Origin: VRUE01 sp963822295
GTDB taxonomy: Bacteria > Actinomycetota > Thermoleophilia > Solirubrobacterales > 70-9
DNA length: 64,000 bases
Direction: 5' to 3'
Assembly: GCA_963822295.1 (NCBI GenBank)
Contig: CAWGHD010000002.1
Coordinates: forward strand, 2,170,001-2,234,000
Shown here: in pieces, positions 10,136 through 17,087 of the stretch
Position numbering within the stretch: the first letter of the stretch is position 1
Layout: each line of letters begins with the position of its first letter
Made by a program: the position numbers and the translations under genes
The notes under the pieces: generated by a model
What the model saw: only the letters and a program-made list of their open reading frames with translations
Databases searched by the model: none
What the model was told of the DNA's origin: nothing

Positions 10136-10912
10136 CTATTGCTCGATGTCGAAGAGGAAGGTCGTGGAGCCGACGGTGACCTGGTCGCCCGGGCTGAGCC
10201 GGGCCGAGGCGACCCGTCTGCCGTTGACCTTGACCCCGTTGGTCGAGCCGAGGTCGACGACGGTCCAGTCGCCGGTGCTGGAGCGGCGCAGCTCGGCGTG
10301 GCGGCGCGAGACGTTGGGGTCGCGCAGCACGCACTCGACCTCCTTCGAGCGCCCGATCGTCGCCCGCGGCCCCTCCAGCACGTACCGGCGGTCGGCGAGC
10401 GAGACCACCGCCCGGGTCGAGACCATCGCGTCGGCCCGCTGCTGCGGGCTCTTCTGCTCCTGGGGCTCGCGCTCCTTGACCGCCGAGTAGACCATCGTGT
10501 GGCCCTCGCCGCCCTGGCTCGGGGCCTCGCCCTCGTGGGCGGGCGGCTTGACCAGCCGGGTCTGGATCCCGAACTCGCCGAGCCGCAGGCGCTCGTCTGT
10601 CTTGAAATCGACCGCCGGCCGCGTCAGCAGGTCGTAGCTGCGGCGACGGGCGTGGTCGAGCAGGTACCCGGAGAGCTCCTGCTCCAGTGAGCGCTCGTAG
10701 CCTTCGAGCTTGACCCGGTCCTGTTTGGAGAGGTAGACCGAGTACTCGTTGGGGACGTAGACGCGGGCGACGCCCGCGGTCTTGTGCGCGTCCATCTCCT
10801 TGGCCAGCTTGCGGGCGAGTTCGACCGGCTGGACCTCGGAGCTGAAGGCACGGCTGAAGACGCCCTCGACAAGGCCTTCGATGCGACTCTCGAGGTTGCG
10901 TAGAACGCTAAT
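10136..10912 (-). CDS. fhaA: FHA-domain protein with DUF3662 domain (FhaA); probable AUU start
   Basis: Soluble regulator with an N-terminal DUF3662/FhaA_N domain and a C-terminal FHA domain (ATIGRSKEVECVL, SRRHAEL, DLGSTNGVKVNG). The first ATG (10795) would delete the conserved start of DUF3662. The frame upstream of it encodes ISVLRNLESRIEGLVEGVFS and VQPVELARKLAKEMDAHKT, which matches how FhaA proteins begin. No ATG, GTG, TTG or CTG exists in this frame between the kinase stop (10973) and that point. A strong AAGGAG lies eight bases before an ATT at 10912-10910, exactly where FhaA proteins have Met. I therefore place the start at ATT. An ATG miscalled as ATT is the alternative. Confidence 0.85.
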   Translation of the reverse strand: MSVLRNLESRIEGLVEGVFSRAFSSEVQPVELARKLAKEMDAHKTAGVARVYVPNEYSVYLSKQDRVKLEGYERSLEQELSGYLLDHARRRSYDLLTRPAVDFKTDERLRLGEFGIQTRLVKPPAHEGEAPSQGGEGHTMVYSAVKEREPQEQKSPQQRADAMVSTRAVVSLADRRYVLEGPRATIGRSKEVECVLRDPNVSRRHAELRRSSTGDWTVVDLGSTNGVKVNGRRVASARLSPGDQVTVGSTTFLFDIEQ

Positions 10913-10926
10913 CGGGGTGGCTCCTT
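10910..10926 (-). promoter_or_regulatory. Shine-Dalgarno plus AUU start of fhaA
   Basis: AAGGAG at 10926-10921 is followed by an eight-base spacer and ATT at 10912-10910. It is the only plausible initiation signal for full-length fhaA. An upstream in-frame stop (the kinase stop at 10973-10975) bounds the search, and no standard start codon lies in between. Confidence 0.6.
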
Positions 10927-10972
10927 CTGCAGCGACTGCGTTGCCCTGCGGGCGGGGTGATCCCGGGAAATC

Positions 10973-11893
10973 CTACGGTAGAGACACGCCGTGACCCGCG
11001 GCGAGCCAGACACCGAGCGCCGCGGCCCCGGCGGCGACGCCGAGACGCGCCACGTGGGGATGCGGGAGCGCCGACGGCGCCTCGGCCAGCAGGTCGAGGC
11101 TGTCCTCGATCGCGCCGCCGAGCTGCTCGAGCGAGGGCCGCCGCGCCGGGCGGGGATCGAGGCAGGCGTCGAGCGAGTCGGTCAGCTCACGCGGGAGGTT
11201 CGGGCGCATCCGGCGCAGCGGCCGCGGGCGGTCGCCGATCGCGCGGGCGGTCGCGGCCGGAGTCGCGCGGCGGTTCGGGTTCTGCCCGCTCCAGCACTCG
11301 TAGAGCATCAGCGCCAGCGAGTAGACGTCCGCCTCCGGGCCGGCCTCGCGGCCCTCGGCCTGCTCGGGCGCCATGTAGGCGAGGGTGCCGACGATGTCGC
11401 CGGGGGCGGTCAGCGCGGCTGCGTCGGTGACGCGGGCGACCCCGAAGTCCATCAGCTTCGCGTGGGGCTCCCCGTCCTCGGTGACCAGCACGTTCTGCGG
11501 CTTGATGTCGCGATGGACGACGGAGCGCGAGTGCGCGTGGTCGAGGGCCTCGCAGAGGTCGGCGCCGATCTCGCCGATCTCGCGGTCGCTGAGCGAGCCC
11601 TCGCCGTTGAGCCGGTCCAGGGTCGAGCCGTCGACGAGCTCGGTGACCAGCAGGGCGTTGCCGTCCTCCTCGCCCATCTCGTAGAGGGTGACGATGCCGG
11701 GATGGTTGAGGCGGGCGGCGGCCTGCGCCTCGCGCAGCACGCGGCTGCAACCGGCCGTCCCGCCGGGGTCGATCGCCTTGACCGCAACCGGCCGCTCGAG
11801 GCGCCCGTCCCAGGCCTCGTAGACCGTGCCGAAGCCGCCGCTGCCGATGCGGCGCTCGATCAGGAAGCGGTCTAGTACGAGTGAACCGACCAA
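10973..11893 (-). CDS. Ser/Thr protein kinase with C-terminal membrane helix
   Basis: Kinase of 306 residues at the head of the wall-signalling operon. It shows GSGGFGTVY at 17-25, ATP lysine K39, HRDIKPQN at 127-134, DFG at 149-151 and the APEQ motif. After the kinase fold there is one hydrophobic segment (about 285-303) and almost no outer domain, so it is probably not a ligand sensor by itself. The start is TTG at 11893, preceded four bases away by GGAGG. It occupies the place of PknA-like genes in related operons, but orthology is uncertain. The gene is divergent from the CARDB-like gene at 11986, with a 92-base shared control region. Confidence 0.87.
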   Translation of the reverse strand: MVGSLVLDRFLIERRIGSGGFGTVYEAWDGRLERPVAVKAIDPGGTAGCSRVLREAQAAARLNHPGIVTLYEMGEEDGNALLVTELVDGSTLDRLNGEGSLSDREIGEIGADLCEALDHAHSRSVVHRDIKPQNVLVTEDGEPHAKLMDFGVARVTDAAALTAPGDIVGTLAYMAPEQAEGREAGPEADVYSLALMLYECWSGQNPNRRATPAATARAIGDRPRPLRRMRPNLPRELTDSLDACLDPRPARRPSLEQLGGAIEDSLDLLAEAPSALPHPHVARLGVAAGAAALGVWLAAGHGVSLP

Positions 11894-11985
11894 TGCACCT
11901 CCGAGTTCGGCACGCAGGGGCGGGCTCCTGCGCGGCGAAAGTCATACTCTCCCGCCACCAACCACCCCTTTGGAGAGCCAATTCC

Positions 11986-13029
11986 GTGGAGGAGTCAGCA
12001 GCACCCAGGCCCGCCGGCAGGCGCCGACCGCCCCGCCGGCCAGAGCGTCAGCAGATCGTTCTGCGGCGCGCGCTCGCGCTCGGCGCCGGGCTGCTGGTCC
12101 TGATCCTGATCGTGCTCGGCGTCAAAGGCTGCCTCAACGCCCGCAAGGAGCGCGCGCTCAGCGACTACGCGGAGAACGTCACCCAGATCGTCCAGGAGAC
12201 CCAGCAGACGAGCAAGAACCTCTTCGCCAAGCTCTCCGACCCGGGTGAGCTCTCGGTCACCGACTTCGTCGACCAGGTCAACGCCGACCGCAGCGCGATG
12301 GACAGCTACCAGAGCAGGGTCGAGGGCCTCGACGCCCCGGGCGACATGGGGCAGGCGCAGACGGCACTGGAGCTGTCCTACGACCTGCGGGCCGGCGCGA
12401 TGAACGAAATCGCCGACCAGATGAGCACCGCCCTCGGCGACGTCGGCTCCGAGAAAGCGACGGCCAAGATCGCCAAGCAGATGGAAAAGCTGCTGGCCGG
12501 CGACGTCCTCTACGCGGCGGTCGTGCGCCCGGAAGTCAACCGCGTGCTCGAGGAAAACGGGATCGACGGCGAGGAAGTGCCGGAGAGCGTCTTCCTCCCC
12601 GAGGGCACGAGGTGGCTCGACGAAGACCAGGTCAGCTCGGCGCTGGCGTCGGTGAGCGGCGCCGAAACCGACTCGGAAACCTCCGGCATCCACGGCATGG
12701 GCCTGATCGGAACCGCGATCAACGGGACCGAACTGGTCGCCGACTCGACGACAGCCGTGGCGGTCGAAGAAACGCCCGAAGTCGAAGTCACGGTCGGCAA
12801 CCAGGGCGAATCGACCGAGAACGGCGTCACGGTCTCGGTCTCGGTCGCCGGCGGCGGGACGTTCGACCAGAGCGTCAGCAGCATCGAACCGATCGAAGAA
12901 CAGTCCGTCGTCATCCCACTCGTCCCCGCCCCGACCGGCACGGTCGAGCTCGAGGTCGTCGTCCAACCGGTGCCGGGCGAGCAGATCACCAGCAACAACG
13001 AAGCCACCTACACGGTCGAATTCGAATAG
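11986..13029 (+). CDS. Membrane-anchored protein with CARDB-like C-terminal domain
   Basis: Protein of 347 residues. A basic, Pro-rich cytoplasmic head (about 1-25) precedes one transmembrane helix (LGAGLLVLILIVLGVKG). A long helical, Gln/Ala-rich extracytoplasmic region follows. The last about 85 residues (from VEVTVGNQGESTENGVTVS to the SNNEATYTVEF end) have the pattern of a CARDB-type beta-sandwich often found in surface proteins. The start is GTG at 11986 with GGAGAG eight bases upstream; an earlier in-frame ATG at 11881 would overlap the divergent kinase. Function is unknown. The divergent promoter region suggests it may belong to envelope physiology. Confidence 0.7.
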   Translation: MEESAAPRPAGRRRPPRRPERQQIVLRRALALGAGLLVLILIVLGVKGCLNARKERALSDYAENVTQIVQETQQTSKNLFAKLSDPGELSVTDFVDQVNADRSAMDSYQSRVEGLDAPGDMGQAQTALELSYDLRAGAMNEIADQMSTALGDVGSEKATAKIAKQMEKLLAGDVLYAAVVRPEVNRVLEENGIDGEEVPESVFLPEGTRWLDEDQVSSALASVSGAETDSETSGIHGMGLIGTAINGTELVADSTTAVAVEETPEVEVTVGNQGESTENGVTVSVSVAGGGTFDQSVSSIEPIEEQSVVIPLVPAPTGTVELEVVVQPVPGEQITSNNEATYTVEFE

Positions 13030-13058
13030 GCCGTGCGGTTCCGCGGGGAACAGGCGCG

Positions 13059-13892
13059 ATGAAGATCGCCTACCTCGGCCCGGCCGGCACGTTCACCGAG
13101 GACGCGCTGCGCGAGGCGGCGGCCGGCGAGGACTTCGAGCCCCTGCGCACGGCGACCGTCCACGACGCGATCCTCGCCGTCGAGCGGGGCGAGGCGGAGC
13201 GGGCCCTGGTCCCGTTCGAGAACTCGATCGAGGGCTCCGTCCGGACCACCCTCGACACGCTTGCCTTCGAGGCCGGCGAGGTGACGATCGTCGGCGAGCA
13301 CGACCACGCGGTGCGGGCCAACCTGATCGCGGGCGGCGAGCTCACGCTCGAGCGGATCGAGGTCGTCCTCTCCCACCCCCAGCCGCTTGCCCAGTGCGCC
13401 CGGTTCCTGCGCGAGCGCCTGCCGGCGGCGGAGAGGCGAAGTGCGAGCAGCACCGCCGAGGCGGTTCGGCTCGTCTGCGAGTCCGAGCGGCCCTGGGCCG
13501 CGATCGGCGCCCGCGCGGCCGCCGAGCTCTACGGCGGCACGATCCTCGAGGAGGGGATCGAGGACGAGGCCGACAACATCACCCGCTTCGTCTGGATCGC
13601 CCCCGCCGGAACCGAGCCCGTCGGTGGCGGCGCCTGGAAGACCTCGCTGGTCTTCTCGGAGCTGGGCGAGGACCATCCCGGCGCCCTGGTCGACGCGCTG
13701 CGCGAGTTCTCCGGCCGTGAGATCAACCTGACGCGAATCGAGTCGCGGCCGCTGCGCCAGGGCCTCGGCCGCTACATGTTCTTCTGCGATCTCGACGGAT
13801 CGACCGACGACGAGCAGGTCTCGGCGGCAATCGAGGCGCTTCGAAGCAAGGCCGAATCGGTGCGCGTCCTCGGCTCGTACCCGGTCGGCTGA
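13059..13892 (+). CDS. pheA: Prephenate dehydratase
   Basis: Converts prephenate to phenylpyruvate in phenylalanine synthesis. The 277-residue protein starts MKIAYLGPAGTFTEDAL, and VPFENSIEGSVRTTLDTL and HPQPLAQCARFL are family motifs. The catalytic TRF triad is seen in DNITRFVWI. A C-terminal ACT domain (KTSLVFSELGEDHPGALVDAL, then INLTRIESRPLR) should bind phenylalanine for feedback inhibition. There is no chorismate mutase fusion, so it is the monofunctional form. It follows the CARDB-like gene by 29 bases and may be read with it. Confidence 0.95.
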   Translation: MKIAYLGPAGTFTEDALREAAAGEDFEPLRTATVHDAILAVERGEAERALVPFENSIEGSVRTTLDTLAFEAGEVTIVGEHDHAVRANLIAGGELTLERIEVVLSHPQPLAQCARFLRERLPAAERRSASSTAEAVRLVCESERPWAAIGARAAAELYGGTILEEGIEDEADNITRFVWIAPAGTEPVGGGAWKTSLVFSELGEDHPGALVDALREFSGREINLTRIESRPLRQGLGRYMFFCDLDGSTDDEQVSAAIEALRSKAESVRVLGSYPVG

Positions 13893-13937
13893 CGAACCGG
13901 CCCACTCGGTGGGCGCGCCGGGCGCGCCTCACCCAAA

Positions 13938-13980
13938 CGAGCCGTCAATTGACCGTCTCATAGGGGGTCAATTGACGGCT
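13938..13980. repeat. 16-bp perfect inverted repeat made of two GTCAATTGAC palindromes
   Basis: The arms are 13938-13953 and 13965-13980, with an 11-base loop. Each arm contains the ten-base palindrome GTCAATTGAC (13943-13952 and 13966-13975), so the element is also two copies of one palindrome about 23 bases apart. It lies between pheA and the HNH gene, about 57 bases before the HNH start. It could be a two-site operator or a hairpin terminating pheA transcripts. No T-run follows it, so the operator reading seems better. Confidence 0.6.
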
Positions 13981-14036
13981 CGACCGGCAGACCCGTGCCG
14001 GACCGCCTGGAAACGCGCGTAGAATCCCCGGGCAAC

Positions 14037-14543
14037 ATGGCACGCGTCCTCGTACTCAATGCGACGTATGAGCCGATAAACGTCTGCACGCTTAGACGAG
14101 CCGCGGTCCTGCTTCTCAAGGAAAAAGCGGAGCTCCTCGAGCGCCGCGAGGGGGCGCTCCACTCGGAGCGGATGACGATGGAGAGGCCCGACGTGATCCG
14201 CCTTGTCAGCTACGTGCGGATCCCGCGCCAGGCGCACCGCCGCAAGATCACCCGCCGCGCGGTCCTCGCCCGCGACTCATGGACCTGCCAGTACTGCGGC
14301 TCGCGCAAGTCGGGGCTGACGGTCGATCACGTCATCCCCCGCAGCCGCGGCGGCAAGTCGGTCTGGGAGAACATCGTCGCCGCCTGCGCGACCTGCAACC
14401 GGCGCAAGGGCAACCGCCTCCCGCGGGAGATCCAGATGCACCCGAAGAAGAGCCCGCGCGCGCCCGGGCCCACGGTCTTCATCCAGGTGGCGAGTCCGAA
14501 GATCCCGCCGGCCTGGCAGCAGTACTTACCCGCGGCGGCCTAG
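14037..14543 (+). CDS. HNH endonuclease family protein
   Basis: Protein of 168 residues. The N-terminal part (MARVLVLNATYEPINVC...) is typical of a widespread stand-alone bacterial HNH family. The nuclease motif runs from CQYCGSRKSGLTVDHVIPRS through ENIVAACATCNRRKGN, with two CxxC zinc pairs and the DHVIPRSRGG core. The substrate is not known; such proteins are chromosomal and not usually linked to restriction systems. The stop (14541-14543) overlaps the gyrA stop from the other strand. The upstream palindromes suggest regulated expression. Confidence 0.85.
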   Translation: MARVLVLNATYEPINVCTLRRAAVLLLKEKAELLERREGALHSERMTMERPDVIRLVSYVRIPRQAHRRKITRRAVLARDSWTCQYCGSRKSGLTVDHVIPRSRGGKSVWENIVAACATCNRRKGNRLPREIQMHPKKSPRAPGPTVFIQVASPKIPPAWQQYLPAAA

Positions 14544-17074
14544 GAGGCCGACGGGTCGGCCTCCTGCTCCGGCAGCGGGTCCTGCAGATCGGGCTCCTCC
14601 ACGGCGGTGGAGTCCTCGACGACGAGGGCGACGGCGCTGACGATGTCGTCGTCCTTCATGTTCATCACTTTGACGCCCTGGGTCGGGCGGCCCATCTGCG
14701 AGATCCCCCCGGCCCGCGTGCGCTGCACCATCCCGTTCTGGGAGATGAAGAGCAGGTCCTGGTGCTCGCGGACGATCAGGGCGCCGGCGAGGCCGCCCTT
14801 CTTCGCCGTCAGCTTCGCGGTCAGCACGCCTTTGGTGCCGCGGCCCTTGACCGGGTACTCGGATACCTGGGTGCGCTTGCCGTAGCCGTTTTCGGTGACG
14901 ACGAAGAGCTCGGAGTCGTCGCGGGCGATGTCCATCGCCAGCACCCGGTTGGCGATGCCGTTGACTTTCGCCGAGACGTTCATCCCCTTGACGCCGCTGG
15001 TGTCGCGCCCCATCGACCGCACTTTCGACTCCGAGAAGCGCGAGGCGTGGCCCGACTTGGAGACGAGCAGGATGTCGTCGTCGCCCGAGGTCAGCCGCAC
15101 CTGGACCAGCTCGTCCTTGTCGCGGATCTTGATCGCGATGATGCCGTCGGCGCGGATCGGGGTGTTGTAGGCCGTGAACTCGGTTTTCTTCACCAGGCCC
15201 TGGGCGGTCGCGAAGACGAGGTACTTGTTCTCGGTGAAGTCGCGGGTCGGGATCACCGCGGTCACCTTCTCGCCGTCGCGCAGCGGCAGCACGTTGACCA
15301 GGGCGCGGCCTTTCGAGGTCCGCGAGCCCTCCGGCAGCTCGTAGACCTTGAGCCGGTAGACCTTGCCGCGGTTGGTGAAGAAGAGCAGGAAGTCGTGGGT
15401 CGAGCAGATGTGGAGGTGCTCGATGTAGTCGTCCTCTTTCATGTCCATCCCCATCACCCCGCGACCGCCGCGGTGCTGCTGGCGGTAGGTGGCGAGCGGC
15501 AGCCGCTTGGCGTAGCCGGAGTGGGTGATCGAGATCACCATCTGCTGGTCGGCGATCATGTCCTCGATGTTCATGTCGCCCTCGAAGTGGGTGACCTCGG
15601 TGCGCCGGTCGTCGCCGTAGCGCTCGTTCACTTCGTCGAGCTCCTCGACGATGATCGCGTCGACCTTGCCCGGGTCGCCGAGGATCGTGCGCAGTTCGCC
15701 GATCCTCTCCATCAGGTCTTTGTGCTCGTCGCGGACCTTGTCGGACTCGAGCGCGGTGAGGCGCGCGAGGCGCATTTCGAGGATCGCCTGCGCCTGCAGC
15801 TCGGAGAGCTCGAAGCGGTCCATCAGCCCCTCGCGGGCGACGTCGCTGTCGCTGGAGCCGCGGATCAGCTCGATCACCGCGTCGAGGTTGTCGAGCGCGA
15901 CCAGCAGGCCCTCGAGGATGTGGGCGCGCGCGTTGGCCTGGCGCAGCTCATGCTGGGTGCGCCGGGTGACGACCTCGCGCTGGTGCGCGACGTAGTACTC
16001 GATCAGGGCCTTCAGGCCCAGGGTCCTCGGCACCCCGTCGACGAGCGCCACCATGTTGACCCCGAAGGTGGCCTGCATCGGGGTTTTCTTGTAGAGCTGG
16101 TTGAGGACCACCTCGGGCGGGTCGCCGCCGCGCTTTGTCTCGATCACGAGGCGCATGCCGGAGCGGTCGGACTCGTCGCGCAGGTCGGAGATGCCGGTGA
16201 TCTTCTTCTCGCGGACGAGGTCGGCGATCTTGGTGATCAGGCCGCCGTCGCCGCCCTTCTTGACCATGAAGGGGAGCTCGGTGACGATGATCGCGTCGCG
16301 GCCGCCCTTGAGCGGCTCGACGTGCGCCCGGGCGCGGATGCGGACCGAGGCGCGGCCGGAGGCGTAGGCGTCCGCCACCCCTTCGGCGCTCATGATGCCG
16401 CCGCCGGGGAAGTCGGGGCCCTTGACGTGCTCCATCAGGCCGGCGAGGTCGATCGCGGGGTCCGCTATGTAGGCCTTGACCGCGCCGATCGTCTCGCGCA
16501 GGTTGTGGGGCGGGATGTTGGTTGCCATCCCGACCGCGATCCCTGAGGAGCCGTTGACGAGCAGGTTGGGGAAGCGCGCCGGCAGGACCAGCGGCTCGCG
16601 CTGGGATTCGTCGTAGTTGGGGCCGAAGTCGACGGTGTCGGCGTCGAGGTCGCGCAGCAGCTCGGTCGCCAGACGCGCCAGGCGCGCCTCGGTGTACCGC
16701 ATCGCCGCCGGCGGGTCGTCGTCGATCGAGCCGAAGTTGCCCTGGCCGTCGACCAGCGGGTAGCGCAGCGAGAAGTCCTGCGCCATCCGGGCCAGCGTGT
16801 CGTAGATCGCGGAGTCGCCGTGAGGGTGGTATTTGCCCATCACCTCGCCGACGATCGTCGCCGACTTTCGGTAGGGCCGGGTCGGCTGCAGGCCGAGGTC
16901 GTGCATCCCATACAGGACGCGGCGATGAACCGGCTTCAGCCCGTCGCGCACGTCGGGCAGCGCCCGCCCGACGATCACGCTCATCGCGTAGTCGAGGTAG
17001 GACGAGCGCATCTCGTTGGTGAGATCGCGCTCCTCGATCCTCCCGTTCAGCGCCTCGAGCCCTCCGCCCTCCAT
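14540..17074 (-). CDS. gyrA: DNA gyrase subunit A
   Basis: Breakage-reunion subunit of gyrase, 844 residues. The catalytic tyrosine is Y127 in AMRYTEARL. The quinolone-pocket segment reads HPHGDSAIYD, with the serine and following acidic residue of sensitive enzymes unchanged. A GyrA-box-like QQHRGGRG (fwd about 15465-15485) and six-bladed C-terminal domain repeats follow. The tail is acidic. It starts 13 bases after gyrB ends and is the last gene of the dnaA-dnaN-recF-dciA-gyrB-gyrA series. No frameshift was found in it. Confidence 0.97.
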   Translation of the reverse strand: MEGGGLEALNGRIEERDLTNEMRSSYLDYAMSVIVGRALPDVRDGLKPVHRRVLYGMHDLGLQPTRPYRKSATIVGEVMGKYHPHGDSAIYDTLARMAQDFSLRYPLVDGQGNFGSIDDDPPAAMRYTEARLARLATELLRDLDADTVDFGPNYDESQREPLVLPARFPNLLVNGSSGIAVGMATNIPPHNLRETIGAVKAYIADPAIDLAGLMEHVKGPDFPGGGIMSAEGVADAYASGRASVRIRARAHVEPLKGGRDAIIVTELPFMVKKGGDGGLITKIADLVREKKITGISDLRDESDRSGMRLVIETKRGGDPPEVVLNQLYKKTPMQATFGVNMVALVDGVPRTLGLKALIEYYVAHQREVVTRRTQHELRQANARAHILEGLLVALDNLDAVIELIRGSSDSDVAREGLMDRFELSELQAQAILEMRLARLTALESDKVRDEHKDLMERIGELRTILGDPGKVDAIIVEELDEVNERYGDDRRTEVTHFEGDMNIEDMIADQQMVISITHSGYAKRLPLATYRQQHRGGRGVMGMDMKEDDYIEHLHICSTHDFLLFFTNRGKVYRLKVYELPEGSRTSKGRALVNVLPLRDGEKVTAVIPTRDFTENKYLVFATAQGLVKKTEFTAYNTPIRADGIIAIKIRDKDELVQVRLTSGDDDILLVSKSGHASRFSESKVRSMGRDTSGVKGMNVSAKVNGIANRVLAMDIARDDSELFVVTENGYGKRTQVSEYPVKGRGTKGVLTAKLTAKKGGLAGALIVREHQDLLFISQNGMVQRTRAGGISQMGRPTQGVKVMNMKDDDIVSAVALVVEDSTAVEEPDLQDPLPEQEADPSAS

Positions 17075-17087
17075 CTAGACCGCCCCC

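Noticed and set aside
13908..13931. Tandem GGCGCGCC octamers after pheA
   Set aside because: Could pair as a hairpin with almost no loop, but there is no T-run and such GC-rich words are expected at this composition; not called a terminator.
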